NCBI GenBank assembly: GCA_029204225.1
Contig: CM055111.1
Location: 20,948,521-21,012,520 of the forward strand
Reading direction: 5' to 3'
DNA from: Diphasiastrum complanatum
Taxonomy: Eukaryota; Streptophyta; Lycopodiopsida; Lycopodiales; Lycopodiaceae
DNA length: 64,000 nt
Shown here: piece after piece, positions 44,090-55,199 of the stretch
Position numbering within the stretch: the first letter of the stretch is position 1
How the letters are laid out: every line of letters starts with the position of its first letter
Position numbers and translations under genes: made by a program
The notes under the pieces: model-generated
The model's database searches: none
Told to the model about the DNA's origin: nothing
Seen by the model: only the letters and a program-made list of their open reading frames with translations

Positions 44090-45685
44090 TGAACTCAACA
44101 AGCATCTTAAGGCAGGTATTATTTATCTCGTCTTAAGTAGTGAGTGGGTATCTCCTATTTTTGTAGTTCCAAAGAAGAAGACTGGCAAGATACGAATTTG
44201 CTAGGATTTTCGAAAGCTGAATGTTGCTACAAGGAAAGATTACCATCCATTACCTTTCACAGATTCCATTTTGGGCAAGAACGTTACAGTTTCTGTGATG
44301 GCTTCTCTGGTTACAATCAAGTTGGAGTAAGGAAGGAGGATCGACCAAAGACTACCTTTACTACTGATTGGGGCACTTATGCCTATAATAAAATGTCCTT
44401 TGGTCTTTGTAATGCACTAGCTACTTTCCAGAGAATTATGATGTTGATTTTTGCTGCTTTTCTGAGAACTTATCTCAAAATTTTCGTTGATGATTTTTGT
44501 GTATGCAATAATATCAAGACTCATATTTTGAAGCTAAAGCTTATATTGTAGAGGTGTCGAGACACTTGTTTGTCACTTCACCCCGGAAAATGTTTTTTTG
44601 ATATGAGAGAAGGTATATTTCTGGGTCACAGAATATCAAATAGAGGAATTGAAGTTGACAAAGATAAAGTCAAAGTTATCGAAAATCTGTTGATACCAAA
44701 GAATCTACTTGAACTAAGAGGTTTCCTAGGACATGTGGGTTATTATCAAAGATTTATCCAAAATCATGCCTATATTGTTACAGCTCTTACACAATTACTT
44801 AAAAAGTATGCTGCTTATATTTGGACGACAACCCAGCAAAAAAGCATTCGAAGAACTCAAGAACAGATTGATTAATGCTCCAATTTTGAGACCACCTAAC
44901 TGGTCGAAACTATTTCATTGTTATGTTGATGTGTCAGCATCCGCTATTGGTGTTTGTCTAAGTCAGAAGGACGAATAGAAGAAAGATCATCCAATATACT
45001 ATGCAAGTCGCCAGCTTAGCTCCTCAGAAAAGAATTATTTGGCAACAGATTGGAATGCACTTAATATGATTTTTACCATAAAGAAATTTTGACATTATTT
45101 GCTTGGATATGCTTTATATTCCATGCTGATTATTATGCTTTAAAGTATCTTGTTAATAAATCTGATTTATCTGGACGAATAGCTTGATGGGTTTTGCTGC
45201 TACAAGAGTTCAATTATCAAGTAGAGCTTCGTCAAGAAAAGTACCATACTAATGTTGATTATCTTTTACAGGAAGGATTGAAGAGCCGTTGAATGATGAC
45301 TTTCCAGATGAAAATTTGTTCGAGATATCCTCTATGAATTATACTTTATATTCTGATATTATAATTTATCTTAAAGATCAAATATATCCTGATGGATATG
45401 ATTGGGAGAAGAAAACAATATTTCAATACAAGATTGCACCTTATACCATCATTAACGATGTTCTGTTTAAGCTTGGTGCAGATCATCAACTAAGAAGGTG
45501 TCTTGAAGTAGAAGATATACCAAAGGTTATTCAAGCCTTACATTTTGAAGACGCTGGTGGACATTTCGCTTTAAAGAATACTATCAATAAGATTATGACT
45601 ATTGGTGGCCTACCATATTTAAGGATGTTTCTATCTATATCCGATCTTGTGATCCATACCAGAGATATGGTAAACAACGAAATCC
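44090..45685 (+). pseudogene. Ty3/gypsy RT, RNase H and integrase zinc finger
   Basis: RT: WVSPIFVVPKKKTGKIRIC, then in another frame DGFSGYNQVGVRKEDRPKTT, MSFGLCNALATFQRIM and LKIFVDDFCV (catalytic box FVDD). Thumb: FLGHRISNRGIEVDKDKVKV, LRGFLGHVGYYQRFI. RNase H: WSKLFHCYVDVSASAIGVCL (DAS changed to DVSAS), then NYQVELRQ and HTNVDYLLQ-like chromatin. Integrase N-terminus near 45,560-45,680: AGGHFALKNTINKIM and SCDPYQRYGKQRNP (HHCC). Frameshifts at about 44,230, 44,550, 44,870 and 45,680. Confidence 0.9.
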
Positions 45686-46207
45686 ATGAATTGGCCGTTG
45701 ACGCCAATCATTCCTCTCACACCATTTGAAAAGTGGGGGATTAATAGCACTCCACATGTGTCAATCGGTATGACACCTTTCTTTGCATTACATGGCCATG
45801 AACCATTACAACCCATTAGTGCGGATTTGTCAAAGGTTGTAGTTCCACCAGTTGTGGACCAGATTCAGCACATGAATGATATTTTGAGAGCTAATCGAGA
45901 GCATATTAAGGTAGCACAGATACAAATGAAGCAATATGCTGATATAAAATGGACTTTCCGTGATTTTGTTGAAGGGGATTTTGTGTATTTACGGTTACAA
46001 CCTTGTAGATGCACCAAGCTGAAGAAAACTCAAAGCGAAAAGTTAGCCCCCAGATTTTATGGACACTTCAAGATTGTGCAGAAGATCGAGGAGTTGAATT
46101 ACGAACTGGATCTACCATCAACAACCCATATGCATCATGTGTTCCATGTATCTCTTCTAAAGAGGAGTTTGGGAGAACACTCAACTGCTACCCTACCACC
46201 ACTTTGA
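45686..46207 (+). pseudogene. Gypsy integrase C-terminal region, core deleted
   Basis: Frame with PLTPIIPLTPFEKWGI (start of the integrase core) running straight into VSIGMTPFFALHGHEPLQP (end of the core) and the C-terminal domain GDFVYLRLQPCR, KLAPRFYGHFKIVQKI, HHVFHVSLLKRSLG. The roughly 200 residues carrying the catalytic D, D and E are missing. The join is in frame. Confidence 0.85.
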
Positions 46208-46232
46208 ATTCATTACCTATACCCACCCTCAT

Positions 46233-46980
46233 TGTTGGAGGGTTTGCGGATCCCAAGGCAATCCTAACCCTAGTTAATAAGTGAGAGGGATTTGGCACCT
46301 TGTGTGTGTAAGTCCAAACCGATGATCACATAGTTATTTGATTAATTAGAATGTTAATAAAAGGACTTTAGGCCTTTTTGCGGGACTTCTAATGTCACAG
46401 GGCCTAAATGTCAAGTTAGTGAATAAAGTTGGGTTTCCCTCCCACACTTTTTTGAGTTTGAATAAAAAGAGAGGCAAGACTGGACCAATAGGATTCAGAG
46501 GCCAGGGTCCTCCTCTCTACTATAAAAAGGGACCAACTCGAGTTCCTCCTCATGTTCATTTTCTCATTTCAGTAAAGCAGATTGGTTCTCTTTAGAAATG
46601 GATTGATGAATGTCCTTGCTCTTCCTCTCTTTTCCTCCATTCCTCATGCTTTCTTTGGTATTTGCTGATTGTTGGATTTGATCACTATTGGGATTGCTAT
46701 TTCTTATGCTTTTTGTGAGAGAGAAAGGGAGAGAGAGAAGAGTAAGTTTTTATCATTGTTGTGAATTTAGAGTTAATGGAAGTAGGGTTAATGGATGTAG
46801 TGTTAATGCTTAGCATTAATGGATGTTAGTGTTAGATCCTCCATTCATGTTGAAATCTGAACTATATTATCGCTCTCATGGGAACGGACCTCTGCATGAC
46901 AACTAACTCCGTCTCTTTGATGCTAGATTGACTAGATCTTGGATTTAGGTTAGGCAAGGAAAGAAACCCACTACACTCAT
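46233..46980 (+). mobile_element. Probable gypsy 3' LTR
   Basis: Follows the integrase stop by 25 bp and begins TGTTGGAGGG. A TATA-like 'ctataaaaagggac' lies at 46,522-46,535, with a purine-rich 'gagagagaaagggagagaga' tract downstream. It does not match the 40,388 LTR, so the pol end or this LTR came from another element by recombination or insertion. Confidence 0.5.
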
Positions 46981-46984
46981 CAGA

Positions 46985-47405
46985 AGTAATACTAGTTACT
47001 TATAAAATGTTTGTTGACAATCAGATTTTCATTCGACTCCATTTCATTAGAAATAAGTCAAGTCTGTATCAATTAAACAACTTATAAAGTGCTATCTCCT
47101 TGGGGAAAGATCTAAATACTACATAATGTGTTGGTATGTGTGACATATACCAATTTTTGGTGCTGTTGTCGGAGATAGCCAAATAAAGTTGATGCAAACT
47201 GACAACTCCATCTCCATCCCCATTGCATGTCAGATAGAGCTGCTCGACTATAAAGATATCGGACTTCGAGAAGAGTTTTTCAAAGACTTCAAGAATCTTC
47301 GCAAAGAGGAGAGTCACCTTTCCTAAATTTTAATCCTGAAAACCTATCGGAAAACTCTCTTCCTGAAGCTTCTGCTGCAGCTGAACCAGGTTCTTAAATC
47401 ATAAA
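46985..47405 (+). repeat. Second copy of gypsy LTR end, PBS and gag start
   Basis: Direct repeat of 40,690-41,120, with shared 'gttgatgcaaactgacaact'. It includes a decayed tRNA-Asp PBS ('tggtgctgttgtcggaga', 47,158) and the first about 130 bp of gag with frameshifts. Confidence 0.9.
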
Positions 47406-47458
47406 TCCTGATCCTATTTTTTTCAAAATTCTCAGAGCAATCTAAAATCAGTACTATC

Positions 47459-50400
47459 ATGGCTTTCCGTGATTCCTCACTTAGCTTGCATCGTCGTAAA
47501 CCCCCTCGTCCTTATTCAAGGGATATAGTCATGATCTATCTTAAGAAATGTCGAGCAGCTCACACTGGCCAAAGATATCCTCACCAACCTTGGCTTTGAT
47601 CTGACACTTTTCCGGGACCAACAGAACGAGAGCCTCATCCAGTAGCCTAATCTACCTATTCGGATGAGTTCCAAACTTTTCGGATTACATCCAAGAGTGG
47701 CAGCTATTCTATTATCAACGTCTCTCCTGGGGATCTCTAGAGCATCAGCTTTCCTAATCTCGGAGAGACAATCCATGGAAAGGGCACCAGCTATGATGCC
47801 AAGTACTTCACAAAATTTCTGGCAGACGACGACAAAACCATTGCCCAGACCAACGACGGGATCGCTATCCGTCTCATCACGGATCCCCAACTACGGGCCG
47901 CCTCAGAGATCCTCATCACCATGGTTGCAGTGCATACCACCAAGATGGATCGCATCCCACCGAGCGACCTTTTTTCTCTGACCCTCACCATGGACGATCC
48001 CACTCAAAATTACAAGTGGGCTGAGAAGGTAGCAGAGAAGCTGTGCGGAGCTTTGAAAGCCCACAAACCAACTACCAAATGTGGGGATCTCCTCCACATG
48101 TTGGTCACCAAACAATTGGGATCTAGGGCGGCTGCTGCCATCAAGGAGTTGGATGATATTTATCCAAGCACAAAAAAGCAAGCCACCCCCCAACCGACAG
48201 CAGACCCGATCTCACCAGCCCCACCTACTAAGAAGCAGAAAGGGAAGACAATCAGCACAGAAGCAGGTGTCCCCACATGACATTCTATCCAGCGACATCG
48301 GGGTGGAATATGCTGAATTCGGAGGGAGCCTTAAACCATCTCAGGTCCCAAAGGAGGTCCTAGAGCAGTAGGCGACCTTACTTCACCAGGCCCAACAACG
48401 CCGACAAGCAGTAGTAGCAGCAGCAGGCAGCTCCGAAATAGCAAGCACTTCCGGCTCTGATCCTATGGGCGTGATTCTGTCCACACAGGCAATCTCCTCT
48501 CCATCACTTGCTCTCACACTCTCACAACCACCCCCATCATTTACTGCCACCTCCACACCCTCATTAACTCTCAACACGGGCTTCACTTCCACACTTCCAC
48601 AAAAGCCCTCACCTGTACAAATCCCCACCCTACTTGACTCCACAGTCAACGTAGATGATTTTGCATTACAATTACTAACTGCACTTCCATCAACCACTGT
48701 CACCACTAACCCAATCCAACAATCTCCACCATGTAGTATCTCCCCACCTCTCAATCCACAATCACCCCCACCTGCCTTTCATACACCTTCGTCTAGTCCT
48801 GCTCCCGATTTTCTACTATTTAACCCAATGTTGTATTCTAACTACACACGCACCCTCCCTGACATTGGTCCTTGGGAGCAGCTACCCCTTGCAGCCCAAA
48901 AAGCGATATGGTTGGTGAATGAGCTCCAATACAATCTATTTGGCACCCTAGGGGGACAATATACTATGCGGCAATTCGACGATGGTGCAATGGCGGGCCT
49001 TCAGAAAGAAAAACAAGGCTGGAGGAGGAAAACAAACAACAACAGCTGCAGATCCAAAACCTAACAAATTACAATCAACAACAACATCAGATGCTACTCC
49101 ACCTCCAAAACCAGCTCCAACTGAAGGTATCCAACATGCAACAAACCATTGATACCCTCAAAGCCAAAAAGGATGAGGCTATAGCATATTCACAAGCAAC
49201 ACGTTTCGCTATGAAGGAACAGTTGGAAATGGTGGACTTCAACGACTTCGCACCACCAGCTATTCCTGAGGGAACTGCCATTCCAGTGGTGGCCTATCAA
49301 ACGCTGGCCCAAAAGCTGAAAGCCACGATGGAGCAACACTCAAAATTACAACAATCATACATTGCTTCCGTCGAAGCCCTAAACCAGTACATAGCCACCC
49401 TGGAAGAACGCTTAAAGGCTGCTGCCCAGCGACCCTGTCGGTTCATGCAAAGCACGCCCAATTCCATGATTTGGGGTACCACTTTGATGGACCAGATGGT
49501 GGAGATGGAGCAGGATTCCAACAGCCTCCTCCTGCAACTCAAGGCTCCGCATTTCAAGGCCAACCCTTGGGGCAAGGAGCTCAAACACCAACTAATCCGT
49601 CGGGCTCTAGGGGTACCAACTCCCAACATTATTTTTTCCCTTCCACCGCTTCTAACCCTCTCGACACCACTAACCCCACCTTCATTCCACGACAAATTTT
49701 TCCCTGAGTCACAAAGAATTGCAGAAGCTAACCCCTCGCCTCCTCTCTCTCATGAACTCGATCCACAAACCGAACATGAGACTGCCTCTGAAGCACCAAC
49801 CATTCGGCACAAAATCATGCCCACAGAACCAAGGAAGGAGTTGCGCGCATCTCAGGAGTTTGCAAAGAAGTATCCAACAATGAAAGAGCGAGGTGGCTAC
49901 ATACTACCAAATTTGGACCAGTGTCAGACACATAAAGCAGCAGTCAAACTCCTGGATCCACAACCTCTCTAGCATCATCAACTCTTCCTACAAAGTAAGA
50001 CCTCAATGGCACGAGATCTCGAAGCTCCCTCCTACATGCGCACTAATCCTTATTACTATCCAATAGCGAGGCGAGAACCGTTTTCTGGCCTAAACTCACA
50101 GGCGTGGATACCAGCAACTTAGCCGAAGACATGGTCACCAACTGCTGAATATTCTACCAGAAGCACCATGGCAATCCTGATCGCGATGTCATATATTTTG
50201 CGAATAATTGCGGCCTGGTGGCATTTCTGGCAGAACTCAGAGGTTTTTGGGATCGAGGGTTACCCCCAATCGCCCTTGATATCAATAAACCCTTGCGCAC
50301 ACAAGACGACCATATCAACATTGCAAGGCTCTATTATCGCGCTGCACTCACTTCCGTCCTGCACGTTGATATGGTGGAGCTATGGAAAACCCATAACTTT

Positions 50401-50570
50401 CTCCATGGTATGCTCCATTATTACAAACCCATGCCCTTCTTGAACAAATTACGGTGGAAAATGATGGAAGGCATCGGCACGACAATCTACCACTCCCGAC
50501 AACAATAGTCTCACCTCCAAGAAGCACAAAAGATCCAAGACGAAAAGGTGTCGATTGGTGTGGGACCACC
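47459..50570 (+). pseudogene. Gag-like ORF family, copy 2 (about 1,000 codons, broken)
   Basis: Unrecognised protein. From ATG 47,459 (MAFRDSSLSLHRRKPPRPYS) frames continue through SYDAKYFTKFLADDDKTIAQ, IAIRLITDPQLRAASEILI and NYKWAEKVAEKLCGALKAHK (47,780-48,280). A Pro/Ser/Thr-rich segment (48,400-48,830) follows, then a coiled coil (49,091-49,430, QTIDTLKAKKDEAIAYSQAT, LEERLKAAAQ). The C-terminal module has SQEFAKKYPTMKERGGY (49,850), FWDRGLPPIALDINKPLR and IARLYYRAALTSVLHVDMVE (50,230-50,390). Copy 1 at 25.3-26.5 kb has the same C-terminal order. A polypurine tract and LTR-like start follow at 50,580. About six frame disruptions. Likely gag-like ORF of a non-autonomous LTR element. Confidence 0.6.
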
Positions 50571-50579
50571 AATCCAATA

Positions 50580-50866
50580 AGGAGGGGGATAATGTTAGCA
50601 ACTGTGCTAACACAGAGAAAGTAAAAAGGGAAGAAATAAAATCCCGTGGCATGTGTTTTGTAAGACCACGTATGAGTATCTATCAATAAACTTCAGCCAT
50701 GGCATCTGTTTTGTAAGTCCATGAGTAGAAGCTTGAATAATAATAAAAAAGCTTAAACTTAGATTTAGAACTTAGACTTAAGAAACTTAAGATTAGAAAT
50801 ATTTTATCTTAAGTTTTCCTAAGTTAAGAAATTTAAAGTTCTAAATCCTAAGTTAGAAGTTCTAAT
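50580..50866 (+). mobile_element. Polypurine tract and truncated LTR with terminal hairpin
   Basis: 'aggagggggataa' (50,580-50,592) precedes TGTTAGCAACTG. The next 270 bp are non-coding and end, from about 50,752, in an imperfect inverted repeat (left arm with 'acttagatttagaacttaga', right arm with 'aagttctaaatcctaagtta'). The right arm ends at the junction with copia C gag-protease. Confidence 0.6.
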
Positions 50867-51816
50867 TCTTGTTACCTGTCATGTGTCTTGTGGCTCCCGA
50901 GTCAATATACCATGCCTGATCATCTTGATTAGATGACAATGCAGATATGAAGATGCTAGAGTCTTCAATCTCACCCTCATCGACAAGGTTACCTGCTTGT
51001 TTTGGTTTCCCCTTGCCTTGTTTCGCCAGGAATTTGCGACATTCACTCTTCCAATGGCCCTTTTTACCACAATGGAAGCACTTGCCTTTCTTCTTAGTTT
51101 TACTGGAAGATCCCTCGTCCTCTTGAGACTTGGCAAATTGCTGTTTAGACTTCTTCTTGCCCTTGCCCTTGCCTTGTTTTTGGCATGTCACAAGTGCCTA
51201 ATCGTCAGTATTTTGACGTCTAGCTTTCACCATTTCTCTACGTTGCTCTTCCTGCATCAAGATTCCTATGAGCTCGTCAAAGGTTGGCAATCTTTCTCTT
51301 GATGCTATTCCACTCACAAATATCTGATAGGGTTCTGCAATGCCACACAATTCATTGTGCACCAGCTCCACGTCACGTATGCGCTCACCAATAGAATGCA
51401 GTTCATCTCTCATTGTCTCGATTCTGGTCATGTACGTCTGAATGTGCTCTCCTTGTCCCATGCAGGCACTATTCAACTTTGACTTCAGAAACATGATTCC
51501 TGACGGATTTGACGTCTCAAACTGCTCCTTTAGCACATCCCATGCCTGTCTAGGTGTAACAGCATCACAAATGTGGGTAATGATGTGATCCTTCACTGAC
51601 AAGTTAATGTCAAAGCTTTCCTCATCTTTTTGTCGAACACTTTGATATCTGCTTCATTTGGCGAACACTTTGATACCTTCTCTCATCACTTCTGACGACT
51701 TTCCACACGTCTTTCTCCATCAGTATGTTTTTCATTTTGAATTTCCACACTGCATAGTTGGAAATCCCGTCCAATTTGCCACTTTCACTCAAAATGGACT
51801 CTCCCATGTTTGCCAT
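50867..51816 (-). pseudogene. Ty1/copia gag and protease start of copia C
   Basis: The minus frame from ATG 51,816 (MANMGESILSESGKLDGISN, NYAVWKFKMKNILMEKDVW) continues after a frameshift at about 51,610 with ITHICDAVTPRQAWDVLKEQ, GIASRERLPTFDELIGILMQ and a TAG at 51,199. The CCHC knuckle CFHCGKKGHWKSEC lies near 51,080. The protease active site region AWYIDSGATRHMTGNKN ends at the 12-kb insertion (D-S-G intact). The remainder of the protease and pol is at 38,834-35,600. Confidence 0.93.
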
Positions 51817-53125
51817 TGCAAAACTACTTGAAACTTCTATCGTAGGCTAAAAACAGTATGCCGAGGCCAACAGTGATGTCAGAAGTTGAAAATAATGACC
51901 TGAACTTTTTCCCTTACCAGGCCACTCATCGCTTTTCCACCAATTTTAAAGCCAAACTGACGTCGCCTTCCGAAATGCACTCAGTCGTCAACTCCCCACA
52001 ACGTGCCCAGTGGAATGGTGAAATCACTTTTGGCATACTTGGAACACTTTCTCCTCTGCAACCACTCTCTTTTGCTGTACCGTACTTGCAAGTACAGTCC
52101 GGGTGCCCTTTGTTTGGAGGTTATAGCCTTTCGTTTGGGTCAAAATGGGCAAAGGACCCAAAAATAGGGACTTTTCTAGTTTTTGAACTGTTTCTTCACC
52201 TTGAAGAAACTTCACTCTTCACTTGTGAAGGGACCCAACTCCAATTTCAATATGAAAATATTTAATGAAGTTGAAAGCCAAAAAGCACTTCACTTCTTCA
52301 GGGCCCTCTTCCACAACCCTTCAGACTTCATCCAATGGTGGAATCTGATCCAACTGTGGATATCCCTTCTGGGTAGCACAATATGAGCCGTCGATCTTGT
52401 AACTCCTCTATCCAATGGATCTGAGCACTTCTGTGCACCAATGGAGAGTCTTGTAGAAACTGTCCACTTCGAAAGACTATGGTTTCCCTTTGGTTCCACG
52501 CGCGAACAGTCCGCGACCTCTCTGTCTACGACTGTGCCTCCCCACACTCGATTTTGCTTGATCTAACTCGCCTATGGATCGATTTGAGCATGATTTGAGG
52601 CATGGAGCTCCAGTCCTACTGATCCCAAGTCAGTAGAGTGTTCACTCAGGAAATTCCGTGGAGAAACAGTGATTTTAGCTCAACTTGACAAAGTGGCTTT
52701 TTTTTCACCTTTTACCGCAAATCTGCTAGGTTAACTGTCTAAAGACAAATCTCTAACATAAACCTCAGAATCTCTCCATGGCTGGTTGACAATGTGATTA
52801 GCTTCCTTCCTGTTCTTACGGCATCCAAAACGGTGCACAAACAGTGAAGAAATTACCAGTTATGCATAAAAACTGTAACCCCAAACTCGGTTTCAATTTT
52901 CAGCTGGCTTCAAAATTGTCAATTTTTCACCAAATTTTTTCCTGTCTGATGCTATGCACAGGCTAATAATCCCTCTGCTGAGCTTAGCAAGCATCTATAA
53001 ACTAGAAACCGTGCACCAGTGCTTCTCTTTCCGTCTTCAACCCGTCGTAGACCCCGAACTCTCAGAAGACAGTTCTCCCAAAGCTTTCTTCAACGGCGAT
53101 GCTGTACTGTGTACACTCCCTGTAC
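51817..53125 (-). other. Copia C untranslated leader and flanking non-coding DNA
   Basis: About 1.3 kb between PBS and gag on the minus strand. This is long for copia. Short ORFs on both strands (for example 51,858-52,265 plus) show nothing I recognise. An insertion within it cannot be excluded. Confidence 0.5.
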
Positions 53126-53138
53126 GACTCTGATACCA
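53126..53138 (-). promoter_or_regulatory. Primer-binding site of copia C, tRNA-iMet type
   Basis: The minus strand 'tggtatcagagtc' matches the first eleven bases of the TGGTATCAGAGC site and lies 2 bp from the LTR end. Confidence 0.9.
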
Positions 53139-53140
53139 AC

Positions 53141-53406
53141 TTAGAATTTGCTTTGCACAGACCGATCATGCTACACAGTAACACAGACAGAAAACACTCT
53201 CCACAGCAAGCTCACATAGCAACTGTATTTCTCAAAATGAAATTACACTGTACATATAGTTGTTCACTCAGGCAACCCATGCATGACCCAGGTTGCCGTT
53301 GGCGGGACGCGTGTCCCGTCGACTTGCCTCGTGGCAAGGCCAACTAATCCTTATCCACTGATAGGACCCACAGTACAGTAACACAGTGATTTTACTTTAA
53401 TTCTAA
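53141..53406 (-). mobile_element. Copia C 5' LTR (complete, 266 bp, non-TG/CA termini)
   Basis: On the minus strand it begins TTAGAATT and ends AATTCTAA, a perfect 8-bp inverted terminal repeat. Both ends are fixed independently: the 3' end by the adjacent PBS, the 5' start by the polypurine tract next to the 3' LTR copy (35,569-35,579). LTRs usually start TG and end CA. Confidence 0.85.
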
Positions 53407-53419
53407 CTATTTGGTATAT

Positions 53420-53740
53420 GGTCGACAGAAAAAATCTGGTTCTTGCCCTTCAAGTTAATCAACTGATTGTCAATAAATGTAAACTTTTGTCGAAACAGCA
53501 TGCTGCCAAAAAGATTTAGGCAATGATGCATGAGTGACCATGCACTTGGCAGATTCGACTAAGTTTCTATTCTTTCTCTCTGCAAGTCCATTCAAATAGG
53601 AGAATAGGAAGCATCAAGTTGTTGTTTGATACCATTTGTCGAACAATACTCCTTGAATGAATTGGATATGTATTCACTAACATTGTCAGTTCTGAGAGCT
53701 TTGATCTTTCTTCACGTCTACAGCTCAGCAAGCTCTTTAT
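53420..53740 (-). pseudogene. Ty1/copia integrase fragment
   Basis: The minus strand encodes NGLAERKNRNLVESAKCMVT followed by HASLPKSFWQHAVSTKVY, close to copia A's integrase (GLAERKNCTLVESAKCMLAH). It is abutted by the copia C LTR. Upstream stops are abundant. Confidence 0.8.
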
Positions 53741-54003
53741 AAATTTTGATGAAATGGAAGGCTTTATATTTGGGCTTCAAGAAATATACAACAGTTCTTC
53801 TCAAATAATCGTTAATGAATGAAATAAAGAATTTAGCACCATGTAATGATGGTGTTTACTTCAGGCCACATATAAATTTTGATGAAATGGAAGGCTTCAT
53901 ATTTGGGCTTCAAGAAATATACAACAATTCTTCTCAAATAATCGTTAATGAATGAAATAAAGAATTTAGCACCATGTAATGATGGTGTTTACTTCAGGCC
54001 ACA
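53738..54003. repeat. Two tandem copies of a 133-bp unit
   Basis: 53,738-53,870 and 53,871-54,003 differ at only two positions that I can find (ttta/ttca and cagt/caat). The duplication lies within the old copia integrase region and is therefore much younger than it. Confidence 0.95.
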
Positions 54004-54040
54004 TATATCTGAATAAATTATGTCTAACAAATTTCAACTT

Positions 54041-54218
54041 AAAAGGCCTTCTAGTATGCCTTCCTATGATACTCTGGCAGACTGGAGGTGGATTGTTCGA
54101 TAATCAAAATCAAGAACTTAAGAATGTTTAAAAGGCCTTCTAGTATGCTTTCCTATGATGCTTTGGCAGACTGGAGGTCGATTGTTCGATAATCAAAATC
54201 AAGAACTAAAGAATGTTT
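54041..54218. repeat. Two tandem copies of an 89-bp unit
   Basis: 54,041-54,129 and 54,130-54,218, beginning aaaaggccttctagtatgc, with about five to six mismatches. It is independent of the 133-bp duplication 38 bp upstream. Confidence 0.95.
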
Positions 54219-54539
54219 AAACATATTTGCAATAGATACATGATTCAAGTGCCCAAGTATATAATGCCAAAATTATTTTTTTATTAATCAAAACTAAACT
54301 ACTTAAAGCATGATCAGTACAAAATAGCAATGAGTAAGCAGATACAAACATCCTTGTCTTTTTTCAAGTTCAGGAACTCTTTTCTCTTTATCGAGAATCT
54401 TACAAGAAGATTCAAACTCTCCCTTATGTCCTAAATTAGTGATTTTGTTGACAAACAACAAATTAGTTACTAGATTTGAGCTTGCGAGTCTCGATGGAGG
54501 ACGAGGATGCACCATTCCTTTGAATCTCCTCCTACAGCA

Positions 54540-55074
54540 GCATAGCTATGGTTCTAGACAAAGAAAGCTTTGAGTGGGTTGAAAATGACCATCACCCAGT
54601 TTTCATATGAGAATGGTAGACTAGATAATAAGGTCATTACAACATCTAAATCTTCGATGACTGACCCTATTGCTACCATCTGCTCAAGCATAGTATTGAA
54701 TTGACGAATGTGATTATGAATTGAATCACCTTCTGACATTTTGAGTGAGAAAAATTTCTTTTTCAAATACAATTTCGAAGTGACGTCTCTGACTTCGTAA
54801 AGCGTGTTCAGAATGCCCCAAGCTTCTTTAGAAGATTGGACTTGTCTAATGTGGCCAATCTGTGTGTCTGAAATATTAAGGGTGATTAAGTCAAAAGCCT
54901 TACAATCCCCTGAGTTTTAATTTATAAATGACTTGCTCATCGACACTGATAAGTAGTTCGATACCAGTGACTATCTCCCAAAGTTCTCTGGCCATTAGCA
55001 CACCTTTGATCTTGAATTTCCATAGATGGTAATTCGATCCATTGAGCTAGACCAGACTTTGATTGAGAATCCAT
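54540..55074 (-). pseudogene. Ty1/copia gag fragment with upstream PBS
   Basis: Minus ATG at 55,074 (MDSQSKSG), then after a frameshift NGSNYHLWKFKIKGVLMARE, and after stops YLKKKFFSLKMSEGDSIHNH and LLSSLPFSYENWV. It is closely similar to copia B gag (24,639). A PBS 'tggtatcggag' (minus, 55,181-55,191) precedes it, but the LTR that should follow is replaced by a plus-strand copia fragment at about 55,200. Confidence 0.85.
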
Positions 55075-55199
55075 TAGGAAATTCAAAATAGATATATGTA
55101 GATAATAGATTGTATGACTTCAAAACAATTAAGTGAATGCTTATGCTATACTAGAATAGGAAATGTTCTGATATTGTATGCTCCGATACCATGATAGAT

